Position numbers and translations under genes: made by a program. From Roseomonas sp. (GTDB taxonomy: Bacteria > Pseudomonadota > Alphaproteobacteria > Acetobacterales > Acetobacteraceae): a stretch of DNA of 38,257 nt. The DNA is taken from assembly GCA_020249435.1 (NCBI GenBank), contig JADCFQ010000053.1, positions 1 through 38,257 on the forward strand, given 5' to 3'. The stretch's first letter is position 1; each line of letters starts with the position of its first letter. The notes under the pieces were generated by a model. The model worked only from the letters and a program-made list of their open reading frames with translations, searched no databases and was not told where the DNA came from. Shown here in pieces: positions 26,971 through 35,990 of the stretch.

Positions 26971-28074
26971 TTAACCCAGCAGCCCGCTCACCCAACGCAC
27001 CACGCCAAGCTGCGCGAGGTCGTTCCAAGTGGCGAAAATCATGAGCCCGATCAGCAGGGCAAAGCCGGCCCGGAAGCCATATTCCCGCGCCTTCAGCGGC
27101 AGGGGCCGGCCCCGGATCGCCTCGGCGGCAAAAAACAGCAAATGCCCGCCATCCAGCACCGGGATCGGGAACAGGTTGATCAGCGCCAGATTGACCGAAA
27201 GCAGGGCAGTGAAGGTGATGAAGGCCGAAAGCCCCATATTCGCAACCTGCCCCGACATTTGCGCAATGCGGAGCGGCCCGCCCAGATCCTCGGCACCGCG
27301 GCTGCCGGAGATCATCTGCCAGACCCCACCCAGCGTCTGCCAGGTGATGTCCAAAGTATGGGTTACGCCCGCCCAGGCAGCGCTGAAGGGGTCAAGCTTT
27401 TCGAAAATCGGCGGCCCGGCGGTAATGCCCAGCATGCCAAGCCCATCAGAAGGCCTCGGCAGCGGGGTCGCCATGAGCTTGACCTGGTAATCGCCCCGCG
27501 CCACCAGGATTTCAATCGCTTGGCCGGCGCGCGCCTGCACATAGCGCTGCAGCGCTTCAAACCGCTCAACCTTCTGCCCATCCATGGCGATGATCTGATC
27601 GCCCGGCGCCAGCCCGGCGCGCGCCGCGGCCGAGGCTTCCACCACATTGCCCACGCTTGGCACCGGCGAAGGCCGCCCCACCACGACAAACAGCGCGGCA
27701 AACAGCAGCACAGCGAGTGCGAAATTGAAGAAAGGCCCGGCGGCTACCACCAGGGCGCGGTCGCCCACGGGCTTTTCATGGAAGGTCTCACCGGGGCGGA
27801 AGCTGGCCGCCTGTTCTGGCGCCGCTTCGCCCAAATCCTCCATGCCATGCATTTTCACATAGCCACCGAGCGGCAGCCAGCCAATCCGCCATTCGCAGCC
27901 GCGCTTATCTACCCAGGTATAGATCGCGCGGCCAAAGCCCACGGAAAAGCGTTCCACATGCACGCCGCGCCAGCGCGCTGCCAGATAATGGCCCAGCTCA
28001 TGGATGAAAATCAGCACCCCCAGCACCACGACAAAGGCGGCGATGCTGCGGAAGGGTTCGGGCAGAAATTCCAA
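26971..28074 (-). CDS. rseP: Site-2 intramembrane zinc metalloprotease RseP
   Basis: A 367-aa inner-membrane protease of the RseP/EcfE type that cleaves membrane-anchored anti-sigma factors and signal peptide remnants. The zinc site HELGH is at residues 25-29, with the third ligand in LDGGH (307-311). A single PDZ domain lies between (GNVVEASAAARAGLAPGDQIIAMDG), whereas E. coli has two. The start is TTG 28074, with AAGGAG 8 nt upstream. Four membrane helices. It lies between dxr and bamA, the standard gene order. Confidence 0.96.
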   Translation of the reverse strand: MEFLPEPFRSIAAFVVVLGVLIFIHELGHYLAARWRGVHVERFSVGFGRAIYTWVDKRGCEWRIGWLPLGGYVKMHGMEDLGEAAPEQAASFRPGETFHEKPVGDRALVVAAGPFFNFALAVLLFAALFVVVGRPSPVPSVGNVVEASAAARAGLAPGDQIIAMDGQKVERFEALQRYVQARAGQAIEILVARGDYQVKLMATPLPRPSDGLGMLGITAGPPIFEKLDPFSAAWAGVTHTLDITWQTLGGVWQMISGSRGAEDLGGPLRIAQMSGQVANMGLSAFITFTALLSVNLALINLFPIPVLDGGHLLFFAAEAIRGRPLPLKAREYGFRAGFALLIGLMIFATWNDLAQLGVVRWVSGLLG

Positions 28075-28100
28075 GAGAAAGGCTCCTTAAACGGGCGCGA

Positions 28101-29291
28101 TCAAACAAGGGCGGCACGTTTGGCGGCAATCAGCCCCGCTTCGGACCGCGCCGCCGCATCATGCGCCATAATGGCCGGCAGATCCGCGGCCTCTGGCGCG
28201 CCAAGGCGTGAGAGCGTTTCATCCACCACTGCCGCGATATCGAGAAAGCGAAGCCGTTTTTCAAGGAAGAGCCCGACCGCGATCTCATTCGCTGCATTCA
28301 AAATGGTGGGCGCGCCCCCACCGGCGCAAAGCGCTTCCCGCGAAAGCCTGAGGGCCGGGAAGCGCACCGGGTCAGGCGCGAAGAATTCAAGCTTGCCAAG
28401 CGCAATCAAATCAAGCGGCGGGACGGAAGCCGCCATGCGTGCCGGCCAGGCGAGGGCATGGGCAATCGGCGTGCGCATATCGGGCGTGCCAAGCTGCGCC
28501 AGCACGGACCCATCCGTATATTGCACCAGCCCATGCACGGTGGATTGCGGATGGACCAAAACCTCGATCCGCGCTTCCGGCACCGGGAAAAGCCGCGCCG
28601 CTTCGATCAATTCCAGCCCCTTGTTGAACATGGTGGCGGAATCGACGCTGATCTTGGCGCCCATGGACCATACCGGGTGGCGCACGGCAACTTCCGGCGT
28701 CACGGCGGCCATCTCGGCCAGCGTCATGGTCCGGCACGGCCCGCCCGAGGCGGTCAGAATGATTTTCGCAATCGCCGCGGGGTCGCGCATATCCAGCGCC
28801 TGAAAAATGGCGTTGTGTTCGCTATCCACCGGCAGGATGGTCGCCCCGCCAGCGCGGGCGGCGGCCAAAACGGGCTCCCCGGCGCAGACCAGGCTTTCCT
28901 TATTGGCAATCGCCATGACGCCGCCACGCGCCAGCGCGGCCATTGTGGCGGGCAAGCCGGCTGCGCCCACAATGGCGGCCATGGTCCAATCGGCGGGCAG
29001 CCCCGCCGCCGCTACCACCGCTTCCGGCCCTGCCGAAACCTCGGTTGCCGTCCCGGCCAGGGCTTCCTTCAACGCGTGGTATTGTGCCGCATCCGCCAGC
29101 ACCGCGTGGCGCGCCTTGAGCCGCCGCGCCTGCGCCGCCAGGCCCTGCCAATCCCGCCCAGCCACTAGCGCCACCACATCAAACGTATCCTCGGCAGCCG
29201 CTTCCAGCAGGGACACCGTGCTTTTGCCGACCGAACCCGTGCTGCCCAGCACAGTGACGCGGCGTGGCCCCAATTCCTGGTTCAATGCCAT
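28101..29291 (-). CDS. dxr: 1-deoxy-D-xylulose 5-phosphate reductoisomerase
   Basis: A 396-aa NADPH-dependent enzyme converting DXP to MEP, the committed step of the non-mevalonate isoprenoid pathway. It has the N-terminal dinucleotide motif GSTGSVGKST (16-25), MAIANKESLV, the metal-binding DSEHNAIFQ and ASGGPCR, and WSMGAKISVDSATMFNKGLE. The gene overlaps the cdsA end by 10 nt. It provides precursors for undecaprenyl phosphate (UppS), ubiquinone and hopanoids. Confidence 0.97.
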   Translation of the reverse strand: MALNQELGPRRVTVLGSTGSVGKSTVSLLEAAAEDTFDVVALVAGRDWQGLAAQARRLKARHAVLADAAQYHALKEALAGTATEVSAGPEAVVAAAGLPADWTMAAIVGAAGLPATMAALARGGVMAIANKESLVCAGEPVLAAARAGGATILPVDSEHNAIFQALDMRDPAAIAKIILTASGGPCRTMTLAEMAAVTPEVAVRHPVWSMGAKISVDSATMFNKGLELIEAARLFPVPEARIEVLVHPQSTVHGLVQYTDGSVLAQLGTPDMRTPIAHALAWPARMAASVPPLDLIALGKLEFFAPDPVRFPALRLSREALCAGGGAPTILNAANEIAVGLFLEKRLRFLDIAAVVDETLSRLGAPEAADLPAIMAHDAAARSEAGLIAAKRAALV

Positions 29292-30121
29292 AGCGGCATG
29301 CCCCGCCCAGCCAGCAAGGCAAGCGCGGTTGCCATGGGCGCTGCCGCCATCACCCCATCCAGCCGATCAAACACGCCCCCATGGCCAGGGATCAGCGCGG
29401 AGCTATCCTTCACCCCAAAGCGGCGCTTGATGGCGCTTTCCAATAGATCACCTGCCTGAGACATCACCCCCAGCATGGCCGCGATTGCTGCCGCGCGTGA
29501 AGCCCCCCCCGGTGCGAGCAGCGCTGCCGCCCCCGCGCCGATCAGCGTCGCGGCCAGCAAGCCCCCCGCTGCGCCGGACCAGGTCTTGCCCGGCGAGATG
29601 GCCGGCGCCAGCTTCGGCCCGCCCATGGCGCGCCCCGCGATATAGGCCCCGGTATCCGATGCCCAAACGATCAAGACCATGAACAGCGTATTGAGCAGCC
29701 CGGCATGATCCTCACCGCGCAGCAGCACGAGCGAAAACCCCGCAAGGCCAATGTAGAAAAGCCCCGCCGCTGGCCAGATATCGCTACGGCGTTGCAGCAA
29801 GAACAGGATCAGCGTCCCTGCCGCCAAAAGCCCTAGTGCGGCCAGCGGCGGCCCGAAGGCAGCCAGCAGCATCACGCACAGGCTGACGGCGGACATCAGC
29901 ACAAAGGGCCAGCGCCAGATGGAAAGGCCACAAAACCGCGCCCATTCCCAGGTGAGCAGCACAACAGCAACGCCGACCAGCACATCCCAGACCACGCCAC
30001 CGGACCAGATGCCAAATACCGCAATGGGGATCAGCACCGCCGCCGACGCCCCCCTCAGGCCCAGATCGCGCCAGGGGCGCGGGGCGGTCACTTCCGGCTT
30101 GGATGTTGTGGCTTCCGTCAC
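29282..30121 (-). CDS. cdsA: Phosphatidate cytidylyltransferase CdsA
   Basis: A 279-aa polytopic inner-membrane enzyme making CDP-diacylglycerol, the precursor of all bacterial phospholipids. The C-terminal signature SAIKRRFGVKDSSALIPGHG is followed by GVFDRLDG, matching the CTP-transferase motif. SDTGAYIAGRAMGGPKLAP is the other conserved block. I place the start at GTG 30121, one base after the uppS stop. The longer in-frame extension upstream overlaps uppS by over 100 nt and is not CdsA-like. No good Shine-Dalgarno, so translation is probably coupled to uppS. Confidence 0.93.
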   Translation of the reverse strand: MTEATTSKPEVTAPRPWRDLGLRGASAAVLIPIAVFGIWSGGVVWDVLVGVAVVLLTWEWARFCGLSIWRWPFVLMSAVSLCVMLLAAFGPPLAALGLLAAGTLILFLLQRRSDIWPAAGLFYIGLAGFSLVLLRGEDHAGLLNTLFMVLIVWASDTGAYIAGRAMGGPKLAPAISPGKTWSGAAGGLLAATLIGAGAAALLAPGGASRAAAIAAMLGVMSQAGDLLESAIKRRFGVKDSSALIPGHGGVFDRLDGVMAAAPMATALALLAGRGMPLWH

Positions 30122-30122
30122 G

Positions 30123-30866
30123 TCAGGCGCGCAGCCCGTAGCGGCGTTCGCGCCGATGATATTCCGCCACCGCGCCTTGCAGATCCTCAGCGGCGAAATC
30201 CGGCCAGAGCACATCGAGAAAAACGAATTCGGCATAAGCCGCCTGCCAAAGCAGGAAATTCGACAGCCGCTGTTCGCCCGAAGTGCGGATGATCAAATCC
30301 GGATCGGGCATGCCTGCCGTTTGCAGGAAGCCACCAAATTGCGCCTCGGTCAGCTTATCGGGGTCGAGCGTCCCTGCCTGGGCAGCCCGCGCCACCGCTT
30401 GGGTCGCGGCCAGAATTTCATCCCGCGCGCCATAGGACAGCGCCATCACCAGATTGAGCCTCGTGCCGCCCGCCGTCGCCTTCTCCGCATCCGCCACCAT
30501 GGCCGATAGATCAGCGCCAAAGCGGCTGTGATCGCCAATCACATGCAGCTTCACGCCATCACGCACCAACCCCGCCACTTCGTTGCGCAAATAAAGCCGG
30601 AGCAAGCCCGATAGGGCCGAGACTTCTTCCATCGGCCGGCGCCAATTCTCACTGGAAAAGGCGAAAAGCGTGAGCCAGCCAATGCCGGCCTCAGCCGCCG
30701 CCTGCACTGCGCGCCGTGCCGCTTCAGCCCCGGCACGATGCCCAAGCGCAACCGGCACGCCGCGCCCCTCTGCCCAGCGGCGATTGCCATCCATGATGAT
30801 CGCCACATGGGCGGGCGGGGCCTGAGGCGCGCCTGTAGCGGGACGGGGATCGCTGGCCGCGCTCAT
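30123..30866 (-). CDS. uppS: Undecaprenyl pyrophosphate synthase (cis-prenyltransferase)
   Basis: A 247-aa cytoplasmic enzyme chaining IPP units onto FPP to make the lipid carrier for peptidoglycan and O-antigen. Catalytic Asp in IIMDGNRRWAEGRG, FAFSSENWRRP, and the C-terminal IRTSGEQRLSNFLLWQ are all canonical. ATG 30866 has GGAGG about 10 nt upstream; ATG 30875 is too close to it. A ~15-residue Pro/Ala leader precedes the catalytic domain. Lies between frr and cdsA. Confidence 0.96.
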   Translation of the reverse strand: MSAASDPRPATGAPQAPPAHVAIIMDGNRRWAEGRGVPVALGHRAGAEAARRAVQAAAEAGIGWLTLFAFSSENWRRPMEEVSALSGLLRLYLRNEVAGLVRDGVKLHVIGDHSRFGADLSAMVADAEKATAGGTRLNLVMALSYGARDEILAATQAVARAAQAGTLDPDKLTEAQFGGFLQTAGMPDPDLIIRTSGEQRLSNFLLWQAAYAEFVFLDVLWPDFAAEDLQGAVAEYHRRERRYGLRA

Positions 30867-30944
30867 GCGCTGCATGCCTCCGCGCGATCTGGCCCCATCC
30901 GGTTGCGCAAGCGCTCTCTCCGTCCCTGTTCCGGCAAGCGGCCT

Positions 30945-31511
30945 TCAGACCGTCCGGATATCCTTATCCTTGTCCACCAAGGCCGCGTCTATCTGCTTGA
31001 CGAATTGGTCGGTCAGCTTCTGCACTTCTTCCTCGGCGCGCTTCACTTCATCCTCGCCGAGTTCGGATTTCTTGCCCGCTGCCTTGATCTGTTCCATGCC
31101 ATCGCGCCTGACACCACGCACGGCAACGCGCGCCTGTTCGGCATAGCGCGCGGCGGCCTTGGCCAATTCATTGCGCCGTTCGGTGGTAAGCGGCGGCAGC
31201 GGCACGCGGATCACCTGGCCTTCCGCCTGCGGATTAAGGCCGAGATTGGCTTCCCGAATGGCGCTTTCCACGGCCTTGGCCAGCCCCTTGTCCCAGACCT
31301 GCACCGCGAGCAGCCCCGGCCCCGCCACCGAGATATTGGCCACCTGATTGAGCGGCGTGACACTGCCATAGGCTTCAACGCGCACCGGTTCCAGAAGCGC
31401 GGGGCTGGCGCGGCCCGTGCGCAGGCCAGAAAATTCCTTTTTCAAGGTTTCCATCGCGCCTTCCATCCGGCGCGTCAGATCCTGTTTCAGGGCTTTTACG
31501 TCAGTCGGCAT
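30945..31511 (-). CDS. frr: Ribosome recycling factor
   Basis: A 188-aa factor that, with EF-G, splits post-termination ribosomes. It has EFSGLRTGRASPALLEPV near residues 26-43, the VQVWDKGLAKAVESAI segment, IRVPLPPLTTERRNEL and the C-terminal coiled coil (DEVKRAEEEVQKLTDQF). Length matches the family. AAGGG lies 4 nt before the ATG. It is 18 bp after pyrH, as in most bacteria. Confidence 0.97.
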   Translation of the reverse strand: MPTDVKALKQDLTRRMEGAMETLKKEFSGLRTGRASPALLEPVRVEAYGSVTPLNQVANISVAGPGLLAVQVWDKGLAKAVESAIREANLGLNPQAEGQVIRVPLPPLTTERRNELAKAAARYAEQARVAVRGVRRDGMEQIKAAGKKSELGEDEVKRAEEEVQKLTDQFVKQIDAALVDKDKDIRTV

Positions 31512-31529
31512 GATGCCCTTCCCCCGGTT

Positions 31530-32258
31530 TTATGGCGCCTGTTCCACCACGGTGGTGAATTTGCCTTCGCCCTTCATGACGGCGGTGAAGGCGCCTGGTT
31601 CATGGATATTGAAGACGATGATGGGCAGCTTGTTTTCGCGCGCCAGGCTGATCGCCGCCGCATCCATCACCGCCAGATCACGCGCCAGCATATCAAGATA
31701 GGTCAGCGTCGTGTAGCGTTCCGCATTGGGCTTCTTGCGCGGATCGGCGGAATAGACGCCATCCACCTGCGTGCCCTTGAGCAGCGCATCGCAGGACATC
31801 TCGGCCGCGCGCAAGGCAGCCGCGGTATCGGTGGTGAAAAACGGATTGCCCGTGCCGGCGGCAAAAATCACCACGCGGCCCTTTTCCATATGGCGTTCGG
31901 CACGGCGACGGATGAAGGGCTCACACAGGCTCGCCATCGGGATCGCGCTTTGCACGCGCGTCTGCACGCCAATCTTCTCAAGCGCATTTTGCATGGCGAG
32001 CGCATTCATCACGGTGGCCAGCATGCCGATGCTGTCCGCCTGGGCGCGGTCCATCCCCGATGCCGCGCCGGAAATGCCGCGAAAGATATTGCCGCCACCG
32101 ATCACCAGGCAGACCTGCACGCCAAGGTCCACCACGCCCCGCACATCTTCCGCGATGCGCCGGCAGGTGGCGTTATCAAGGCCGTAATCCCGATCCCCCA
32201 TCAGGGCCTCACCGGAGACCTTGAGCATGACGCGCTTATAGGCCGGGTTCTGGCTCAT
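31530..32258 (-). CDS. pyrH: UMP kinase
   Basis: A 242-aa hexameric UMP kinase of pyrimidine nucleotide synthesis. It has the N-terminal [12 protein letters not shown], the glycine loop [10 protein letters not shown], and [19 protein letters not shown] and [13 protein letters not shown], all diagnostic. pyrH normally follows tsf; here a regulator/binding-protein pair separates them. The 218 bp upstream contains no recognisable gene, and I see no convincing promoter, though one is expected there. Confidence 0.97.
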   Translation of the reverse strand: MSQNPAYKRVMLKVSGEALMGDRDYGLDNATCRRIAEDVRGVVDLGVQVCLVIGGGNIFRGISGAASGMDRAQADSIGMLATVMNALAMQNALEKIGVQTRVQSAIPMASLCEPFIRRRAERHMEKGRVVIFAAGTGNPFFTTDTAAALRAAEMSCDALLKGTQVDGVYSADPRKKPNAERYTTLTYLDMLARDLAVMDAAAISLARENKLPIIVFNIHEPGAFTAVMKGEGKFTTVVEQAP

Positions 32259-32476
32259 GGGGGCTTTGTCTCGACTCGGGTTCAGGTTGCGGGCGCCACC
32301 ATAAAGTCATGCCCGCGAAGGCGGCAATAAGGCAGGAGGATGTTGCATAGATCATTTTTGTGCGCGGCGGAACCGCCTGGAGAGCATGGCATCCTGCGTA
32401 GGGGCAATGCCTTGGGGGCGCCCTATTCCCCGCGCTGCGCTTCCTTCAGCGCCCGGCGCAGCTTGCCGATACTTAT

Positions 32477-33424
32477 TCAGGAGCCAAGCTGCCGCATCCC
32501 CGCCTCAACAAGCCTGCGCTGTGCGGCAATGCGGCTTGCCAGATCGGCTTCGCCACCCGCAAAGGGAAGCTGACCCGCATTGCGCAGCCGCTCGGCGAAG
32601 GCTTCCTCGGTCACAACGGCGCGGGTGGCTTCCACCAGCGCCGCGCGAACTGCCTCCGGCTGTCGGGCATCCCCGAAAACACCGACAAAGCCTTCGAAAA
32701 CATAATCCGGGAAGCCCTGCTCGGTTGCGGTCGCAACCTCCGGCGCGGCGGGCGAGCGGGTGGCATTGGTCACGGCCAGCAATTTGATGCGCCCGGCGCG
32801 CGCTTGCGGCAAGGCAGTGGCCAAGGGCATGGCTGCGATCTGGATGCGGTTCGTCGCCAGATCATTCAGCATTTCGGGCACAGCGCGATACTGCGCGCGC
32901 ACCAATTCAAGGCGCTGCTGAGCGGCGAAGGCCGCGAAGGTGATGGTGATGCCGCCGGGCGATGAGGCCCAGGCCAAGGCACCGGGCTGCGCCTGCGCCA
33001 ATGCCACGGCGCCGCTCAGGTCATTGGCGCCGAATTCGGGTGCGGCGGCGATGGCGATATGGTCTATCGCCACGGTGGAGATGGGCGCGAATTGTTCTGG
33101 TCGATAGGGCAGGCTCGGGATGGTGTAGGGATTGACCGTAAGGGGGCCGGAAAAAGAGAAGAAAATCTTGTGATCATCATTGATCCCAAGAAAGGCCATG
33201 GCGGCGATCACGCCATCCCCGCCCGGACGGTTTTCCACCGGCACGGGCTGGCCCCAACGGCGCGCGAGCCCATCGGCGAAAAGCCGGAGCGTCGTCTCAG
33301 CCCCGACGCCGGCTGCGAATGGGGTAATGAGGCGCACCGGGCGGTTCGGAAATGCCTGAGCCTGTGCGCGGCACGGGAGCGCGAGGGCGCCAAGCATCGG
33401 CAGGGCGCGACGGGATAGTCTCAT
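32477..33424 (-). CDS. Bug/TctC-family tripartite tricarboxylate transporter binding protein
   Basis: A 315-aa periplasmic binding protein of the Bug family. The signal peptide ends near AQAQA, followed by the standard start FPNRPVRLITPFAAG. VENRPGGDGVIAA and LEWASSPGG-like (ALAWASSPGGITI) segments are conserved. Bug proteins bind carboxylates and aromatic acids and usually pair with TctA/TctB membrane proteins, which are not encoded here, so it is an orphan receptor. Its start overlaps the marR stop by 4 nt, so the two are coupled, and MarR probably controls it. Confidence 0.92.
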   Translation of the reverse strand: MRLSRRALPMLGALALPCRAQAQAFPNRPVRLITPFAAGVGAETTLRLFADGLARRWGQPVPVENRPGGDGVIAAMAFLGINDDHKIFFSFSGPLTVNPYTIPSLPYRPEQFAPISTVAIDHIAIAAAPEFGANDLSGAVALAQAQPGALAWASSPGGITITFAAFAAQQRLELVRAQYRAVPEMLNDLATNRIQIAAMPLATALPQARAGRIKLLAVTNATRSPAAPEVATATEQGFPDYVFEGFVGVFGDARQPEAVRAALVEATRAVVTEEAFAERLRNAGQLPFAGGEADLASRIAAQRRLVEAGMRQLGS

Positions 33425-33939
33425 GGCACAGTATCCTTTTGCTGGTGGGTTGCTATGCGGCGCATCCGGCGCTCCGCGCCGGGCGAAATCAGCGTGGCGT
33501 GGTGTTCCACCGCCCGATGCAGCAGCGCGAGCAGCGTCTTCGCCTCATCCTCGGTAAGTGCCTCGATTGCGCGGGCATTCGCCGCGAGCATGCGCGGGCG
33601 CAGGCGCCGGCGCAGCGCTGTCCCTTCGGGCGTGAGGCGCAGGATACGTGCGCGCCGGTCTTCCTGATCCACTTCCCGTGTTAGCAAGCCGCGCCGTTCC
33701 AAACGCTCGACCACGATGCCGATGGTATTGCGGTCAACACCAATCGCTTCGCCTAGGCGCTTTTGGTCCAGCCCCGGTTCCTCATCGAGCGAGGCAAGGG
33801 CCGCATATTCGGGCGAGACAAGCCCTTCGGCAGCTTGGGCTTCCGCCACAAGAAGCTGGCAGAGCTGATGAAAGAGGCGGCCGAGATGGGCCGGAACCCG
33901 ATGATAGGTAGCGACGCTGGCCCCATTGGAGTTTGTCAT
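33421..33939 (-). CDS. MarR-family transcriptional regulator
   Basis: A 172-aa winged-helix repressor. The DNA-binding domain has LDQKRLGEAIGVDRNTIGIV as helices and the wing DQEDRRARILRLTPEG with the conserved D-x-R. ATG 33939 is chosen because a promoter with a -10 box TATAGT lies 7 nt upstream, implying a leaderless message. An upstream in-frame start at 33975 would place that promoter inside the gene. It is first of a two-gene operon with the Bug protein, overlapping by 4 nt, so it probably senses the aromatic or carboxylate ligand the receptor delivers. It is out of place between pyrH and tsf. Confidence 0.92.
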   Translation of the reverse strand: MTNSNGASVATYHRVPAHLGRLFHQLCQLLVAEAQAAEGLVSPEYAALASLDEEPGLDQKRLGEAIGVDRNTIGIVVERLERRGLLTREVDQEDRRARILRLTPEGTALRRRLRPRMLAANARAIEALTEDEAKTLLALLHRAVEHHATLISPGAERRMRRIATHQQKDTVP

Positions 33940-33975
33940 ATTGATCACTATAATGATCATCATTTTTATGATCAA
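33940..33975 (-). promoter_or_regulatory. marR promoter interleaved with three TGATCA operator boxes
   Basis: On the minus strand TTGATC (33975-33970), a 17-nt spacer and TATAGT (33952-33947) form a near-consensus sigma-70 promoter. Three TGATCA boxes lie at 33942, 33954 and 33969 (plus coordinates): one overlapping the -35, one in the spacer, one just after the -10. The outer boxes form the dyad TTGATCA...TGATCAA. Transcription should begin at or one base from the ATG. Autorepression by the MarR protein is the natural reading. Confidence 0.7.
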
Positions 33976-34124
33976 TAGAAAAAATAGGTTAGTTTAAAGG
34001 CCCCCAAACGGGGCATTTTCAAGCCAAGTGGAAGCACTTGGCGGCTTGGAAAAAACGAAGGAAGGAGGGTTTAGTGCGTGTCCGGTGAACGCATGTGAAC
34101 GAGACGCACACTTAAACCAGTGCT

Positions 34125-34150
34125 GGGGGGGAGCGCTTAGGCTCCGCCCC
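34125..34150 (-). terminator. Hairpin downstream of tsf
   Basis: GGGGGGGAGC (34125-34134) and GCTCCGCCCC (34141-34150) form a 10-bp stem with one mismatch and a 6-nt loop, 10 nt beyond the tsf stop. The T-run is missing on the minus strand (AGCACTGGTTT), so it may stabilise the 3' end rather than terminate alone. Confidence 0.5.
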
Positions 34151-34160
34151 TATTGTCAGT

Positions 34161-35099
34161 TCAGGCCTTGCCGGCAGCGGCGGCCACTTCGGCGGCGAAA
34201 TCGCCCTGCTGCTTTTCAATGCCTTCGCCCAGATGGAAGCGGGCAAAGCCGGCAAGCTTCACGCCCGCCTTCTTCACCACTTCCTTCACGCGGCTTTCGC
34301 CATCATGCACCCATACCTGCTCCAGCAGCACCACTTCCTCGTAGTATTTGCGGATGCGGCCTTCGACCATTTTTTCAATGATCGCCTCGGGCTTGCCGGA
34401 AGCGCGCGCCTGGTCAGCCAGCACATCGCGTTCCCGCGCGAGGGAGGATGGATCAACGGCGGAAATATCCACTGCCTCGGGGCGCGCAGCGGCCACATGC
34501 ATGCCGATCTGCCGGCCAAGCGTTTCCATGACCGCCTGTTCGGAAGCGCCTTCAAGCGCCACCAGCACGCCAATCTTGCCAAGGCCGGGCTTCACGGCGG
34601 AGTGCATATAGGTCGCAACCGTACCTTCCGCGACCTGGAAGCGCTTGGCGCGGCGGATGGACATATTCTCGCCAATCGTCGCGATCAGACTTGTGAGCTG
34701 ATCCGCCACCGTCTTGCGCACCGTGGTTTCCTCAACAAGGTCCACCGCCCCCGGCCAGGTGGCATTCTTCAGCGCTTCGATATCGTCGCCAACCGTCAGC
34801 ACCAATTCAGCCACCGTTTCCACGAAATGCTGGAAGGTTTCATTGCGCGCGACGAAATCCGTCTCGGCATTCACTTCCACCATGGCGGCCACACCAGGGG
34901 CCGAGGCAACGCCCACCAGCCCTTCCGCCGCAACACGGCCGGATTTCTTGGCAGCCGCTGAAAGGCCCTTTTTGCGGAGCCAATCAATGGCAGCTTCCAT
35001 ATCGCCACCATTTTCAACCAGCGCCTTTTTGCAATCCATCATGCCTGCGCCGGTGCGTTCACGCAGATCGCGCACCATACCCGCTGTGATTTCAGCCAT
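34161..35099 (-). CDS. tsf: Translation elongation factor Ts
   Basis: A 312-aa guanine nucleotide exchange factor for EF-Tu. The N-terminal UBA-like region has the signature [18 protein letters not shown]. The core carries [17 protein letters not shown], with the Asp-Phe that contacts EF-Tu, and [10 protein letters not shown]. The C-terminal [20 protein letters not shown] completes it. Length is normal. It lies 64 bp after rpsB, with an attenuator-like hairpin between. Confidence 0.97.
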   Translation of the reverse strand: MAEITAGMVRDLRERTGAGMMDCKKALVENGGDMEAAIDWLRKKGLSAAAKKSGRVAAEGLVGVASAPGVAAMVEVNAETDFVARNETFQHFVETVAELVLTVGDDIEALKNATWPGAVDLVEETTVRKTVADQLTSLIATIGENMSIRRAKRFQVAEGTVATYMHSAVKPGLGKIGVLVALEGASEQAVMETLGRQIGMHVAAARPEAVDISAVDPSSLARERDVLADQARASGKPEAIIEKMVEGRIRKYYEEVVLLEQVWVHDGESRVKEVVKKAGVKLAGFARFHLGEGIEKQQGDFAAEVAAAAGKA

Positions 35100-35122
35100 T
35101 GTTCATCCCCATTTGCTGGATG

Positions 35123-35156
35123 AGTGAAAGAAAAGGGGCCACCCAAAGGCGGCCCC
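35123..35156 (-). terminator. Intercistronic attenuator between rpsB and tsf
   Basis: On the minus strand GGGGCCGCC - TTTG - GGTGGCCCC (35156 down to 35135) makes a 9-bp stem (one G-U) with a tetraloop, immediately followed by TTTTCTTT. This is a complete intrinsic terminator structure inside the rpsB-tsf operon, so some transcripts should end after rpsB. Confidence 0.8.
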
Positions 35157-35163
35157 GGAAGGA

Positions 35164-35970
35164 TCAGGCCTGGGCCGGCGCCTCAGCGCCTTCAACCGGC
35201 GCCGCGACTTCTGCGGCCACTTCCGGCAGGGCTTCTTCCGGCAATTCCTCAACCGCGCCGAGGTCAACGCCGGAAGCCTGCATTTCCGCCGAAATGCCAT
35301 CCAACACCGCGCCCGCGATCATGTCGCAGTAAAGCGTGATGGCGCGGATCGCGTCATCATTGCCGGGGATCGGGAAGGTCACGCCCGCCGGATCGGCATT
35401 GGAATCAACCACCGCAATCACCGGAATGCCAAGCTTATTGGCTTCCTCAATCGCGAGCTTTTCCTTGATGGTGTCGATCACGAAAATAATGTCGGGCAGG
35501 CCGCCCATTTCCTTGATGCCACCCAGCGCGCGATCAAGCTTTTCCTTGTCGCGGGACAGCATCAGCACTTCCTTCTTGGTGAGACCCGCGGTGTCGCCCG
35601 ACAAGCGCTCATCCATCTGGCGCAGGCGCTTGATGGAACCGGTGATGGTCTTCCAATTCGTGAGCATGCCGCCAAGCCAGCGATGGTTCACGTAATACTG
35701 GCCGCAACGCGTCGCGGCTTCCGCCACGTAATCGGCCGCCGCCTTTTTGGTGCCAACGAACAGCACGCGCCCGCCGCCCGCGACGGTATCACGCACCGCG
35801 CGCAGCGCACGGTCCATCATCGGCACGGTCTGCTGCAGATCCAGGATATGCACCTGGTTGCGCACGCCAAAGATGTAAGGCGCCATGCGGGGATTCCAGC
35901 GGCGCGTATGGTGGCCAAAATGCACCCCAGCTTCGAGCAGGGCACGCAGAGAAACTTCGGGCATCGCCAT
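35164..35970 (-). CDS. rpsB: 30S ribosomal protein S2
   Basis: A 268-aa ribosomal protein with the N-terminal [49 protein letters not shown] and the C-terminal [13 protein letters not shown] blocks. A ~30-residue Ala/Glu/Pro-rich tail extends past the conserved domain, common in alphaproteobacteria. AGGAG lies 7 nt before ATG 35970; a second ATG two codons later is possible. A structured leader precedes it, suggesting S2 autoregulation. Confidence 0.97.
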   Translation of the reverse strand: MAMPEVSLRALLEAGVHFGHHTRRWNPRMAPYIFGVRNQVHILDLQQTVPMMDRALRAVRDTVAGGGRVLFVGTKKAAADYVAEAATRCGQYYVNHRWLGGMLTNWKTITGSIKRLRQMDERLSGDTAGLTKKEVLMLSRDKEKLDRALGGIKEMGGLPDIIFVIDTIKEKLAIEEANKLGIPVIAVVDSNADPAGVTFPIPGNDDAIRAITLYCDMIAGAVLDGISAEMQASGVDLGAVEELPEEALPEVAAEVAAPVEGAEAPAQA

Positions 35971-35990
35971 GAGCGATCTCCTTCCATGGT

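Noticed and set aside
32259..32476. Search for a small RNA or gene upstream of pyrH
   Set aside because: Only weak promoter-like matches (such as TTGCCG-N17-TTATGG) and a short GCGCT/AGCGC stem were seen, not enough to call a feature.
32420..32479. In-frame continuation after the stop of the first Bug gene (reads ISIGKLRRALKEAQRGE then stop)
   Set aside because: Short, after a normal family C-terminus, and with no sign of recoding. Most likely chance.
34021..34047. Hairpin AAGCCAAGTG-GAAG-CACTTGGCGGCTT as a terminator between marR and tsf
   Set aside because: No T-run follows it on either strand in the direction needed; the role is unclear.
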